NCBI RefSeq assembly: GCF_000143415.4
Contig: NW_003314288.1
Span: forward strand, 596,939 to 660,938
Source: Selaginella moellendorffii
Taxonomy: Eukaryota; Streptophyta; Lycopodiopsida; Selaginellales; Selaginellaceae
Length of the DNA stretch: 64,000 bases
Direction of reading: 5' to 3'
The notes under the pieces are model-generated. The model had not been told where the DNA came from. It was given only the letters and a program-made list of their open reading frames with translations, and made no database searches. Every line of letters starts with the position of its first letter. Within the stretch, counting starts at the first letter, position 1. The position numbers and the translations under genes are program-made. Positions 35,418 to 44,473 of the stretch are shown piece by piece.

Positions 35418-35969
35418 TGTAAGGATTCTACCATATATTCTATGGTAGATATAGATAAACTCAACAAGATTGGAATAGGGAGTAAGTTTTATGGCCCAGG
35501 TAAGTTAGAGGAAGGGAAAAAAAAGAATTAATTAGAGTGAAAATGCGAGTTATTGTGAAATTAGAGTATAAATGTGAGTTAAGAGTTAACACGAGCTAAG
35601 AGTAAAAACGTGATGTAGCAGCTTAAAAGAGGGAAGTAGGAATGCTCGGATGGAGTTCCACCAGGTAGAAAAGACAAGTCATACCTCAAGCCTCGGATTG
35701 CTCCCACCCGGTTGCGTACTTTAACCAAGCCCCGAACCACCCAGCAGTCTTGGCGCACAGGGATGACATCAACCCTAACCTCTTGCTCCACTGCTCCTAC
35801 TTCTGAGCTGCTAGCAGCTTCTCCCCTCCTTAAAAAAAAAAGGTCTGTTGTTCTCTTGGAGTTCAAGAGGCATCCTCTTCACCGTCTCCTCTGTTTTTGC
35901 TAGCTAGTTACTCTTACAAGAAGGAGCACAAGCCAAGTTCAGCTCCATGCTCAGCCTATCATCTCCTCT
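35418..35969. other. Non-coding segment with element end
   Basis: No gene is recognised. It contains repeated GAGTTAxxA words near 35546-35595 and the segment 35826-35883 that is shared in direct orientation with 4013-4070. On the minus strand that segment ends in the polypurine word AAGGAGGGGAG, but no LTR follows here. Confidence 0.5.
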
Positions 35970-36440
35970 TTAAGACACCTCACCTCTTTGAAGCCATTCA
36001 GGAGAGCTAGCACGCTTCACGTCTAGACGTCCCCCCCTTTTTTCTTTTTGCGATTGTCTCTTCAAACTCATCATACCAAACCTTACCAAGCCGAGTGCAG
36101 GTTTTGAAACCCCATGAGTCACCTTGGCCTTTTTCCATCTTCCAGTTGAGCTCTCCAACAATCTTGACGTGCGGATGCGTGCAAACTGCTCCTTGAGCCA
36201 GGACCATTTCTCCAGGAGATAACTTATGCTACAACACTCTCCGCTCGACGATCTCAATGTGGAAAGATCCACAAAACTGTCCCACTCATCATAGTTGTAG
36301 AAGAAATCATCCTCATACTGCATCTGCAACCTTGCTCGAGCCCAAGCCTCCACCATCGCAAACTTCTCCCTCATCTTGATCAGCTCACACTTGAGGCGGC
36401 AAAACAAGTCCAGGTCCTAAGGAACAACAATGGAATACAC
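35970..36440 (-). pseudogene. Unrecognised exon-like sequence
   Basis: The minus strand has a 145-codon frame. It is preceded by an intron-acceptor-like TTTCACAG near 36475 and begins VVPQDLDLFCRLKCELIKMR, then ARARLQMQYEDDFFYNYDEW, then DSFVDLSTLRSSS. The composition is protein-like and part of it (to 36355) is retained in the mirror copy at 1221-1336. I do not recognise the family. The last third changes character, so an intron or frameshift is likely. It may be the remains of a host gene truncated by the retroelements. Confidence 0.3.
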
Positions 36441-37724
36441 CTTTCCCGGGTACCTGTCTCGAAACCTGTGAAAGTACAGTGGACGATGTGGTGTTTTAGA
36501 TCGCAGCGGAATGATAACTTGATGAAAGCAACAAAACCATTGAGCTCGCTCTTTGGGGATCAATTATCATCTCCTCCTTTGAAGTAATGAGCAGCAGGCC
36601 TTGATTGCATCCAGAAGTACTAGAGATAGTCTGCAAAAGCAGGTTTGACACCAGTTATTTTGGCAACACAGAAGAAAAAGAAGAAAAATAATCTCAAGTT
36701 TCAAAATTTATAGAGATCCATACAATCCAAATCAAGATCAATCCTCCACGAACTTAATGCCGCTTTCAGCACCTCCAAGCTCTGCCGAAAAACATAGCCA
36801 CGGTATGCCACAATCGTTCGCTTGAAAATCTGAAGATGTCGATCGAAGCATGCAAGCAAAAACATGAAGTAAAGAAGCGCAGGTGGACAACAAAGGAGAT
36901 GAACTGAGCGAGGCCAAGAACACATATAAGGACTGAATGTAAGCACATGAGGCCTCGTGCGGTTTTTTCCTCCATGTGTGGCTTCATGTGCGAAGAGTTT
37001 GGTGTGGTAAGGTATGTTGCGGAGCAGCCAGAAGCCCAGGGTGAATATAAGTACGTGAGGCCTTGTGAGGTTTTACCACTGCCCGAAGACTCCTGTGCAT
37101 GGGCCCCGGGCGAGAGTCATTTGCGAAAGTGTTCTGCATGAAACTGGTACCCTGAAGCTTCTGGCCCCATGAAGAGCATTTTTTATTTAATTTGTGTAGA
37201 GTGTGGTTTATTTTTGCATATTGAGTGCATTGATATCTTTTAGTTATTGAAGAACTGAAGACTACCTACAGTTAAGTGCATGCAGCAACAGATCATATAA
37301 AAAATGAAACAAATCGGGATTTCTAGGAAGTTCGTGCGTGTTGTTAGTAATAATAATAATAATCATAAAAACCTGATGTTCAGCCAGTTAGAAGATTGTC
37401 TGAAAATTATGCATGTATTGATTCTTCAGCTCTTGAGCAACTGATTGCTGCTGGCTCACTTTCTATATATATCAAAGAGATTTCTTATTAACAATAAACA
37501 TCTAAGCTGCTGCAGTTAAGCTGTGACATTGTATAAAAAGGAAAAGAATTAGAAAAAGAAAAAAAGAAAACACGAGCTTTTTACTACTACGGTTAAGTAA
37601 TAACAAATCGGGATTTCTAGGGTATGCGTGCGGCGCTAGGGTTTGTGTGGTGTGTGTGTCATTTCTCAACAATCTCATGGAGTTCAGGGATCCCACTTTC
37701 TGGTGGGACAACAGGTTCAAGAAG
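36351..37724 (+). repeat. Right outer arm of the large inverted duplication
   Basis: It mirrors 1-1336 from the unrecognised exon through the 5' flank of the PPR gene into its first 16 codons. Apart from the exon-like sequence at its left edge it holds no recognised gene. An AATAAT run and the words CATGAGGCCTCGTG (36953-36966) are present. Confidence 0.9.
37465..37474 (+). promoter_or_regulatory. Possible TATA element upstream of the PPR gene
   Basis: TATATATATC lies about 200 bp upstream of the proposed ATG, within a stretch conserved in the mirror arm (near 260-270). The position fits a core promoter, but no transcription start can be seen. Confidence 0.3.
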
Positions 37725-40700
37725 AAAAACAAGTTCTTCTCAGAGTCCTACCCGGATTTCAAACATGTTTCTACCGGAGAGAGCCTGTGGATCGCCAACA
37801 GGAAAACACCAACCTGGGTCTCTGCAAAACTCGAGTCGCTCGCTGACCCAGCTGTAGGTAAGGCCACCACGGCCCGCTACAAATCTCCACATACCCCACC
37901 TGTAGCTGGTGATGAACCGGTGAGTTTAGGGAGGCTGATACACCGCGTGAGAGACTCAGCTGAGAGCAGATCCCTTTCTTTGGGAAAACAAGCCCATGAA
38001 GCTGTGCTCAAGAGTGATGAGCACAAAAGCAACATCTACTTGTTGACGGGATTGATCGATATGTACTGCAAGTGTGGCGAGCTTGAGGAGGCTCGCAAGA
38101 TTTTCGACTCCATGGGAACCCGGAGTGTTGTGTCCTACAACGCGATCATCCACGGCTGCGGCTCGAACGGGCAAGCTGAAGTTGCTCTGGAGTACTACTC
38201 TGCCCTGAGAGCTTGTACCACCATTCAACCCAACGATCGGACACATGTCGCGGTGATCAGCGCCTGCTCCAGACTTGCTACCGAATCCAGCGAGAAGAGG
38301 GAGAGAGCTCTACGCATCGGGATGGAGATCCATTCAATGCTGAGCAAGGAGAAGAAACAGCTAGATCTGTTCGTGGCGACTTGCCTGGTAGACATGTACT
38401 GCAAGTGTGGCGAGCTTGAGGAGGCTCGCAAGATTTTCCACTCCATGGGAACTCGGAGTGTTGTGTCCTACAACGCGATCATCCAGGGCTGCGGCTCGAA
38501 CGGACAAGCTGAACTTGCTCTGGAGTACTACTCTGCCCTGAGAGCTGATAACACCATTCAACCCGACGATCGGACACATGTCGCAGTGATCAGCGCCTGC
38601 TCCACACTTGCTACCGAATCCAGCGAGAAGAGGGAGAGAGCTCTACGCATCGGGATGGAAGTCCATTCAGTACTGAGCAAGGAGAAGAAACATCTAGGTT
38701 TGTACATGGCGACTTGCCTGGTAGACATGTACTGCAAGTGTGGCGAGCTTGAGGAGGCTCGCAAGATTTTCCACTCCATGGGAACTCGGAGTGTTGTGTC
38801 CTACACCGCGATCATCCAGGGCTGCAACACGAACGGGCAAGCTGAACTTGCTCTGGAGTACTACTCTGCCCTGAGAGTTGATAACACCATTCAACCCGAC
38901 GATCGGACACATGTCGCGGTGATCAGCGCCTGTTCCACACTTGCTACGGAATCCAGCGAGAAGAGGGAGAGAGCTCTACGCATCGGGATGGAAGTCCATT
39001 CAGTACTGAGCAAGGAGAAGAAACATCTAGGTCTGTACATGGCGACTTGCCTGGTAGACATGTACTGCAAGTGTGGCGAGCTTGAGGAGGCTTGCAAGAT
39101 TTTCCACTCCATGGGAACTCGGAGTGTTGTGTCCTACACCGCGATCATCCAGGGCTGCAACACGAACGGGCGAGCTGAACTTGCTCTGGAGTACTACTCT
39201 GCCCTGAGAGCTGATAACACCATTCAACCCGACGATTGGACTCATGTCGTGGTGATCAGCGCCTGCTCCACACTTGCTACCGAATCCAGCGAGAAGAGGG
39301 AGAGAGCTCTATGCATCGGGATGGAGATCCATTCAATGCTGAGCAAGGAGAAGAAACAGCTAGATCTGTTCGTGGCGAATTGCCTGGTAGACATGTACTG
39401 CAAGTGTGGCGAGCTTGAGGAGGCTCGCAAGATTTTCCACTCCATGGGAACTCGGACTGTTGTGTCCTACACCGCGATCATCCAGGGCTGCAACACGAAC
39501 GGGCGACCTGAACTTGCTCTGGAGTACTACTCTGCCCTGAGAGCTGATAACACCATTCAACCCGACGATCAGACTTATGTCGTAGTGATCAGCGCCTGCT
39601 CCACACTTGCTACTGAATCCAGCGAGAAGAGGGAGAGAGCTCTACGCATCGGGATGGAGATCCATTCAATGCTGAGCAAGGAGAAGAAACAGCTAGATCT
39701 GTTCGTGGCGAATTGCCTGGTAGACATGTACTGCAAGTGTGGCGAGCTTGAGGAGGCTCGCAAGATTTTCCACTCTATGGGAACTCGGAGTGTTGTGTCC
39801 TACACCGCGATCATCCAGGGCTGCAACACGAACGGGCAAGCTGAACTTGCTCTGGAGTACTACTCTGCCCTGAGAGCTGATAACACCATTCAAGCTAATG
39901 CTTGCACCTACACCTGCGTCCTTGTTGCTTGCGGGAGTGTGATGGCGATCAAGCTCGGGAGGGAGATTCACCAGCTGGCGAAGCATGAAGGGCTGCTGAA
40001 AAACAATCCAGTTCTGGGCTCCAGCCTGGTGAGCTTCTACGGCAAATGCGGCGATGTTGATTCTGCTCAGGAAGCGTTTGACGAGTGCCGAGCTCGGGAC
40101 AACACGGGTCTCTGGAACTCTCTCATACAGGCTTACACTCTCCAGGGCCGATCGATCGAGGCCTTGGAGCGTTTCTATTCCATGATTCAGGAGGAGGGCT
40201 GTAAAGCTGACAATGTGAGTTTTGTGTCGGTGTTGAACGCTTGCAGCCATGGTGGTCTGGTCGGGAAAGGAAGGCAGCTTCTGGATGAAATGCCCAAGCA
40301 GTATGGAGTCAAGCCACGTCTGGAGCATTATGTGTGCCTGATCGATATGCTTGGGCGAGCTAACCTCCTCGACGAAGCTGTGAGAGTTCTCAGAGCCATG
40401 CCTTTTGAACCGGATGCAGTGGTTTGGACGTCCCTGCTCGGAGCCTGCCGGAAGTGGAAGAATTACACGATCGGCAAACTTGCGTTTGAGCGTCTTGTGG
40501 AGATGGATCCCAAGAGTGGCACGCCCTACGCATTGATGGCCAATATATTTGGAAACCTGGGGATGCTCAGTGAAAGGGCTGCTGTTGTGGAGAGAATGAG
40601 AGGTGAAGGCGGCTTCAGGGAGCCCGGGAGAAGCTGGTGGACGGATGTTAGCTCAGGAAAAGTGCATTCTTTTTCTGTTGGGGATAGGAGTCACTCACAG

Positions 40701-41036
40701 AGCGACGAGATTGCGGCCAAGCTCAAGCAATTGTTGCTTAAAATGAAAGAGGAGGGGTATGCGAGCGATGTGATCAACGTTCTAAAAGACATACCCGAGG
40801 AAGAGAAAGAGGATCACCTGTGCGGCCACAGTGAGAAGCTTGCGCTGGGGTGTGCTCTGGTGAACTCGCACCAGAAGGAGACCATCAGAATTGTGAAAAA
40901 TCTCCGAGTTTGTGACGATTGCCATGCGGCCACTGCTCTCATCTCTAAGCTGGAAAAAAGGCTAATCATCTGCAAAGATGCCAGTCGGGTTCATGTGTTC
41001 CAGGATGGCAGATGTTCCTGTGACAACTACTTTTGA
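37677..41036 (+). CDS. PPR-DYW RNA-editing-type protein with OSB-like PDF N-terminus
   Basis: This is a single exon of 1119 codons from the first ATG; GTG codons upstream are in frame but are not plant starts. Residues 1-55 read RDPTFWWDNRFKKKN, YPDFKHVSTGESLWI and TPTWVSAKLESL, resembling the PDF motif of organellar single-strand DNA-binding (OSB) proteins. Residues about 128-740 form six nearly identical 111-residue PPR units, then further PPR and E-type repeats. A PG-box-like GFREPGRSWW is followed by a DYW deaminase domain with HSE (His1051, Glu1053) and CDDCH (Cys1079, Cys1082), ending DNYF instead of DYW. Such proteins bind organelle RNA and deaminate a chosen C to U. No clear transit peptide is visible, so an upstream exon or a non-functional chimera is possible. 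The frame is intact. Confidence 0.9.
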   Translation: MEFRDPTFWWDNRFKKKNKFFSESYPDFKHVSTGESLWIANRKTPTWVSAKLESLADPAVGKATTARYKSPHTPPVAGDEPVSLGRLIHRVRDSAESRSLSLGKQAHEAVLKSDEHKSNIYLLTGLIDMYCKCGELEEARKIFDSMGTRSVVSYNAIIHGCGSNGQAEVALEYYSALRACTTIQPNDRTHVAVISACSRLATESSEKRERALRIGMEIHSMLSKEKKQLDLFVATCLVDMYCKCGELEEARKIFHSMGTRSVVSYNAIIQGCGSNGQAELALEYYSALRADNTIQPDDRTHVAVISACSTLATESSEKRERALRIGMEVHSVLSKEKKHLGLYMATCLVDMYCKCGELEEARKIFHSMGTRSVVSYTAIIQGCNTNGQAELALEYYSALRVDNTIQPDDRTHVAVISACSTLATESSEKRERALRIGMEVHSVLSKEKKHLGLYMATCLVDMYCKCGELEEACKIFHSMGTRSVVSYTAIIQGCNTNGRAELALEYYSALRADNTIQPDDWTHVVVISACSTLATESSEKRERALCIGMEIHSMLSKEKKQLDLFVANCLVDMYCKCGELEEARKIFHSMGTRTVVSYTAIIQGCNTNGRPELALEYYSALRADNTIQPDDQTYVVVISACSTLATESSEKRERALRIGMEIHSMLSKEKKQLDLFVANCLVDMYCKCGELEEARKIFHSMGTRSVVSYTAIIQGCNTNGQAELALEYYSALRADNTIQANACTYTCVLVACGSVMAIKLGREIHQLAKHEGLLKNNPVLGSSLVSFYGKCGDVDSAQEAFDECRARDNTGLWNSLIQAYTLQGRSIEALERFYSMIQEEGCKADNVSFVSVLNACSHGGLVGKGRQLLDEMPKQYGVKPRLEHYVCLIDMLGRANLLDEAVRVLRAMPFEPDAVVWTSLLGACRKWKNYTIGKLAFERLVEMDPKSGTPYALMANIFGNLGMLSERAAVVERMRGEGGFREPGRSWWTDVSSGKVHSFSVGDRSHSQSDEIAAKLKQLLLKMKEEGYASDVINVLKDIPEEEKEDHLCGHSEKLALGCALVNSHQKETIRIVKNLRVCDDCHAATALISKLEKRLIICKDASRVHVFQDGRCSCDNYF
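38058..39892 (+). repeat. Six tandem 333-bp PPR-coding units
   Basis: The word encoding DMYCKCGELEEA recurs at 38058, 38391, 38724, 39057, 39390 and 39723, an exact 333-bp period. Each unit encodes an S-type, a P-type and a long L-type motif (111 residues). Units 2 to 6 are nearly identical in DNA. Differences cluster: P-motif SYNAIIQGCGSNG in units 1 and 2 against SYTAIIQGCNTNG in units 3 to 6, and S-motif ATCLVDMY in units 2 to 4 against ANCLVDMY in units 5 and 6. The sixth unit's L motif is replaced by unrelated single-copy PPR sequence. Confidence 0.95.
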
Positions 41037-42160
41037 AAACATGTCATTGCTCTTTCTTGCAGTTATCCCTGGTTTTAAACCCTCTGTGAGTCAAGCAGAA
41101 ACATGGGCCGCTGAGTGATCATACCGCCGTCAGCCTGAACTTCACGGAGAAAAAATTAACATTTAAAAGTTAAAACTATGCAAAAGGAGGATGACACGTT
41201 GTCTTAAATTTAAATTTCTTTTTGGTAGCAGAATCGTGACTAAACCTGCCAACAGGTGCCCCAAAACGGAGCGCCCAGATTCAGATAATAAGCCTTAGTA
41301 TGAAGACTTGCCGGTACCCAAACTCTTTGCTGATAGCAAGTACCGCCTCATGTTCCGGGAGCAAGGTGATGGTGGCTTGCGGCATGACCAACTTTGGGTT
41401 TGTGCTCCTAGAGCACGTTGAAGACGTGTGGAAGCTGGTGACGATGGCATTTGTTTCTTGCGACATACTCACCAGTTCCTCGGCGACATCTTCCTTCCAG
41501 ATTTTTTGAGCTTGTCGTGAGTGGTGACTTGCTTGCTCTCCCCTGTGACGACTTCTTCCAGCCTCTGGTGCCCAACCTCAAGGCTCTCTTGTGGATGGAG
41601 CTAGCCCTACACAGTGTGTGTGTGTGTATCAACCAGCAGATGCACAAATCGTTGAGAATTAGCTAGGCTTAGTACGTAGTGTACTAGTGTATATGTAAAT
41701 GTGTTTCAGCTAAATATAATGGGCCAAATACACCGAAGAAAGAAGAGTAGAAACAAATTAAGAAATGTAAATTAAGAAGTGCAAAAGAAATGAAAATAAA
41801 AATTGTCCATCCTCATCAGTTTGCTGAAATTAAGTTGGGTTCAATTCTCTCCAAATATTGTGTGATTGAGTTGTAAGTTAATTAATAGTAGAAAATAAGA
41901 AAAAAAAACAAAAATTGAAAAAATAGTGTTTGATAATATCTTCTTTTTTATTTTCGAGAGAAAATTAGTGGGGGAGTGTATATCTTTGCTGTTTATTGGT
42001 GGTTAATTAAATGAGCATGTTTAGAGATGTTTATAAGAGTTTAGCTCTAGAGTTACCCGAAAATTAAAGTTCAAAATTTACGTTTTCCCTATTTGCACAA
42101 TAACTTAAGCTAAAGTAATGTCCTTACCCGTATTTTTTATGGGAAAATTATTATTCGCAT
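41037..42160. other. Intergenic region after the PPR gene
   Basis: The first 600 bases have moderate GC content. They contain a short minus-strand frame (41281-41472) and overlapping plus-strand frames that I do not recognise. A GTGTGTGTGTGT microsatellite lies at 41620-41631. The rest (41660-42160) is AT-rich with no gene visible. Confidence 0.5.
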
Positions 42161-42335
42161 TGTGAGTGCTTGGAATATGGAAAGGGAATACAGAAATGTG
42201 CATATTAATTAGCCCAAAAACCCTAGTTTATATACAGGAGCGAGTGGTCCAGATTAAAACCAATCCGACGGCTACCAAAATCTTACTACGCTAATATTAG
42301 TATACGGCATCGTAACCGTACACTTGGCCCTGACA
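42161..42335 (-). repeat. Family-C 3' LTR
   Basis: It is 175 bp and matches 59277-59451 with a handful of substitutions. The minus-strand polypurine tract at 42336-42350 lies directly upstream of it. Confidence 0.9.
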
Positions 42336-42367
42336 TCATCCCCTCCTCTCGGGATAATGGAAGACCA

Positions 42368-43858
42368 TCAGGGTTCTCTTAAAGATGGGTTGGGATCCGG
42401 AGGAATGTCAGGAGGAGGCATCGGTGGATCTATAGGTGGTATTAACTCCTCTTGATCCCTTTGTATGAAGCGTTTTAGCTGCTGCACATGCACAATCTCT
42501 GGAGGATTGGCCTGCTGAACGTCATGCCGAACCTCATAAACTTGTGGTCCAATTTGTCGCAACACTCGATACGGTCCTTTCCATTGTGCAAGAAGCCCCT
42601 TAGATAAACCACGTATCGTAAGATGGGGAAAACAGACTAACACCAAATCATCCACTTTGTACTCCACAGGTAGACGATGATGGGAGTTGTAGTGCCGTTG
42701 TTGTCCCACTTGTACGCGGCCTAAGTGTTCGGCAAACTCTGCTCGGAAAAGTGGAAGAATGCTCGTCAAATACTGATCCCATGATCTAGCATCGGCAGCA
42801 CGTGGCAATCGCGAAGGTAAACCCAGTTCCGTTGGTAATATTGGATCATGACCATATAAGAGTTTATATGGTGAAGCACCAACAGAACTCTGCACCCCTG
42901 TAACATATGCATACCGAAGAGACGGCAAATAACCATCCCAATCCAAATGCTGAAAGTTCACATACTTCGCAATCATCCCTTTGAATGTCCGAACAAGCCG
43001 TTCCACCAGATCGTCTGATTGTGGATGATAAGCACTCGTGAAAGTGTGGCATATCCCCAACCGAGATGTCAAAACATGAAATGCCTCAGCCATAAATGCG
43101 GGACCATTATCCGAAAGAATCTGCTCTGGACAAGAATGCTGGAACACCACTTGATTGAGGAGGAAGTATCCAACAGCAGTTGCAGAGGCGCTAGCAAGAG
43201 CACGAACTTCCACCCAACAAGTCAAGTAGTCAGAAGCAATAATAACATACTCATTGCCAGCAGTCGATCGTGGAAAAAGTCCCATAAGATCAAATGCCAC
43301 TAACTCAAACGGATGGGAAACCGCATTTAACTCCAACCGTCCTTCCGCAGCACGAGGGGGAGTATTACGAGCTTGGCACCAAACGCAGCTACGCACATAC
43401 CGGATAATATCACGTCGCATCTCTGGCCAATAGAAAGACCTGTGCAGCTTCTCGATGACACGACGGTGTCCCATATGCCCACCTAGAACAGGAGAATCAT
43501 GGTAGGCATGGAGAAACCGTGGAATAAACACCGAAGGCACCACTAGCCATAAATGATCATCAGGATCTGTCCCCACAAAATAAAGAAGGCCATCGTCAAG
43601 GCGATATTGAGAATGTAAATGCCGGAAAGGCAAGTCATCAGCAAGTGATGCAGGATTCTCAAACCCATCTCGAAGCCTCCGAATCCACAGCTCAATCTTT
43701 TGAGCCTTGCAGACCTCATCAAGAGAAGGTAGATCTTGCTCTGCACCTTGTGGACACTGAACGTCAAGGATAGCAACCGCCGACAGCATAGAATCCTCAT
43801 CTAGAAAATCCACAGATGCTGGAACAACAGGTTTGTCAGAAACATGAGAAGTGAGTGA
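42368..43858 (-). CDS. Family-C integrase with GPY/F C-terminal module
   Basis: The open frame runs at least from 43813 to 42368 (481 codons) and its coding sense extends to the transposon junction at 43859. It contains the zinc module (HDSPVLGGHMGHRRV ... CVWCQA) and a complete D-D-E core (LMGLF, IIASDYLTCWVE, ILSDNGPAFM, YHPQSDDLVERLVRTFKGM). It then has FRAEFAEHLGRVQVGQ, VDDLVLVCFP and GPYRVLRQIGPQVYEV, with a proline-rich end. TDG of the usual YHPQTDGQ motif reads SDD here. It is separated from RT and RNase H by the inserted transposon, so it cannot be made as part of the normal polyprotein. Confidence 0.9.
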   Translation of the reverse strand, partial: SLTSHVSDKPVVPASVDFLDEDSMLSAVAILDVQCPQGAEQDLPSLDEVCKAQKIELWIRRLRDGFENPASLADDLPFRHLHSQYRLDDGLLYFVGTDPDDHLWLVVPSVFIPRFLHAYHDSPVLGGHMGHRRVIEKLHRSFYWPEMRRDIIRYVRSCVWCQARNTPPRAAEGRLELNAVSHPFELVAFDLMGLFPRSTAGNEYVIIASDYLTCWVEVRALASASATAVGYFLLNQVVFQHSCPEQILSDNGPAFMAEAFHVLTSRLGICHTFTSAYHPQSDDLVERLVRTFKGMIAKYVNFQHLDWDGYLPSLRYAYVTGVQSSVGASPYKLLYGHDPILPTELGLPSRLPRAADARSWDQYLTSILPLFRAEFAEHLGRVQVGQQRHYNSHHRLPVEYKVDDLVLVCFPHLTIRGLSKGLLAQWKGPYRVLRQIGPQVYEVRHDVQQANPPEIVHVQQLKRFIQRDQEELIPPIDPPMPPPDIPPDPNPSLREP

Positions 43859-43862
43859 AGCT

Positions 43863-43881
43863 CTATTTCGTTAAAGTGGGA
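43863..43881 (+). repeat. Left terminal inverted repeat of the DNA transposon
   Basis: It is 19 bp and exactly complementary to 56115-56133. Just inside, TAAAGTGGGA is followed by a near repeat TAAAATGGGA. Confidence 0.9.
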
Positions 43882-44473
43882 TTTATTCAGTAAAATGGGA
43901 CTAGGTACAAATTTTCAAGTATTTGAAAATGACGTGAAATTATATGTTTTTTGTCTAGGGGCTAGACATATCTGGGGCATGGTGACTAGCGCGGTGACTT
44001 TGTGTCCAGACTGAGTCCATCTGGTTGTATAATAAATCTCATTGTCAAGGTGAACAAGCCGAATCTGAAGCTAAAGAAGAGCGATGGCATGCGCGCATAC
44101 ACTATTTGTTTGTTCATTGAGCGTGTGGTGAGCTTTCTAAGATGAACGTCATTCCTATTAGCTAGACATATAACTTAATGGTGAGAACATTTAGATATTA
44201 TTCAATGTTATCTTTTTCTAACGAATCTAATTGTGAAGGTGTAGCAAGAGGCATTGCTAGTCTGGAGAAGTCATTTAACTCATTTGACCCTTAGTGTATT
44301 TTCATGAAACTAAATAACATTCATATTATTAAGGAATTTCTCTAGTACCTTTTTTTTACCACATAGAGGCTTGCATTTCTTTCAAAGGTGATTTAGTAAA
44401 AGGCCTGAGGGCACATGCCATTCTATTTCTCAGACCGGTATTAAGATATACTAGTGCAAAGGGCCACATGCCA
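43882..44473. other. Left subterminal region of the transposon
   Basis: I see no coding sequence. Two degenerate half-sites of the palindrome (GCACATGCCAT at 44411-44421 and GGCCACATGCCATCA at 44463-44477) lie next to the transposase stop codon. Confidence 0.5.

Noticed and set aside
36947-37141. Upstream plus-strand frame as the missing OSB domain exon of the PPR gene
   Set aside because: Its residues show no OB-fold or OSB resemblance, and it would need splicing that I cannot support.
38213-40328. Repeated 60- to 211-codon frames on the other strand and frame of the PPR array
   Set aside because: They recur with the 333-bp period and are shadows of the PPR coding sequence.
42156-42160. 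CGCAT/GCACG as target duplication of the family-C element
   Set aside because: The flanking pentamers do not match; only GCA is shared, offset by one base.
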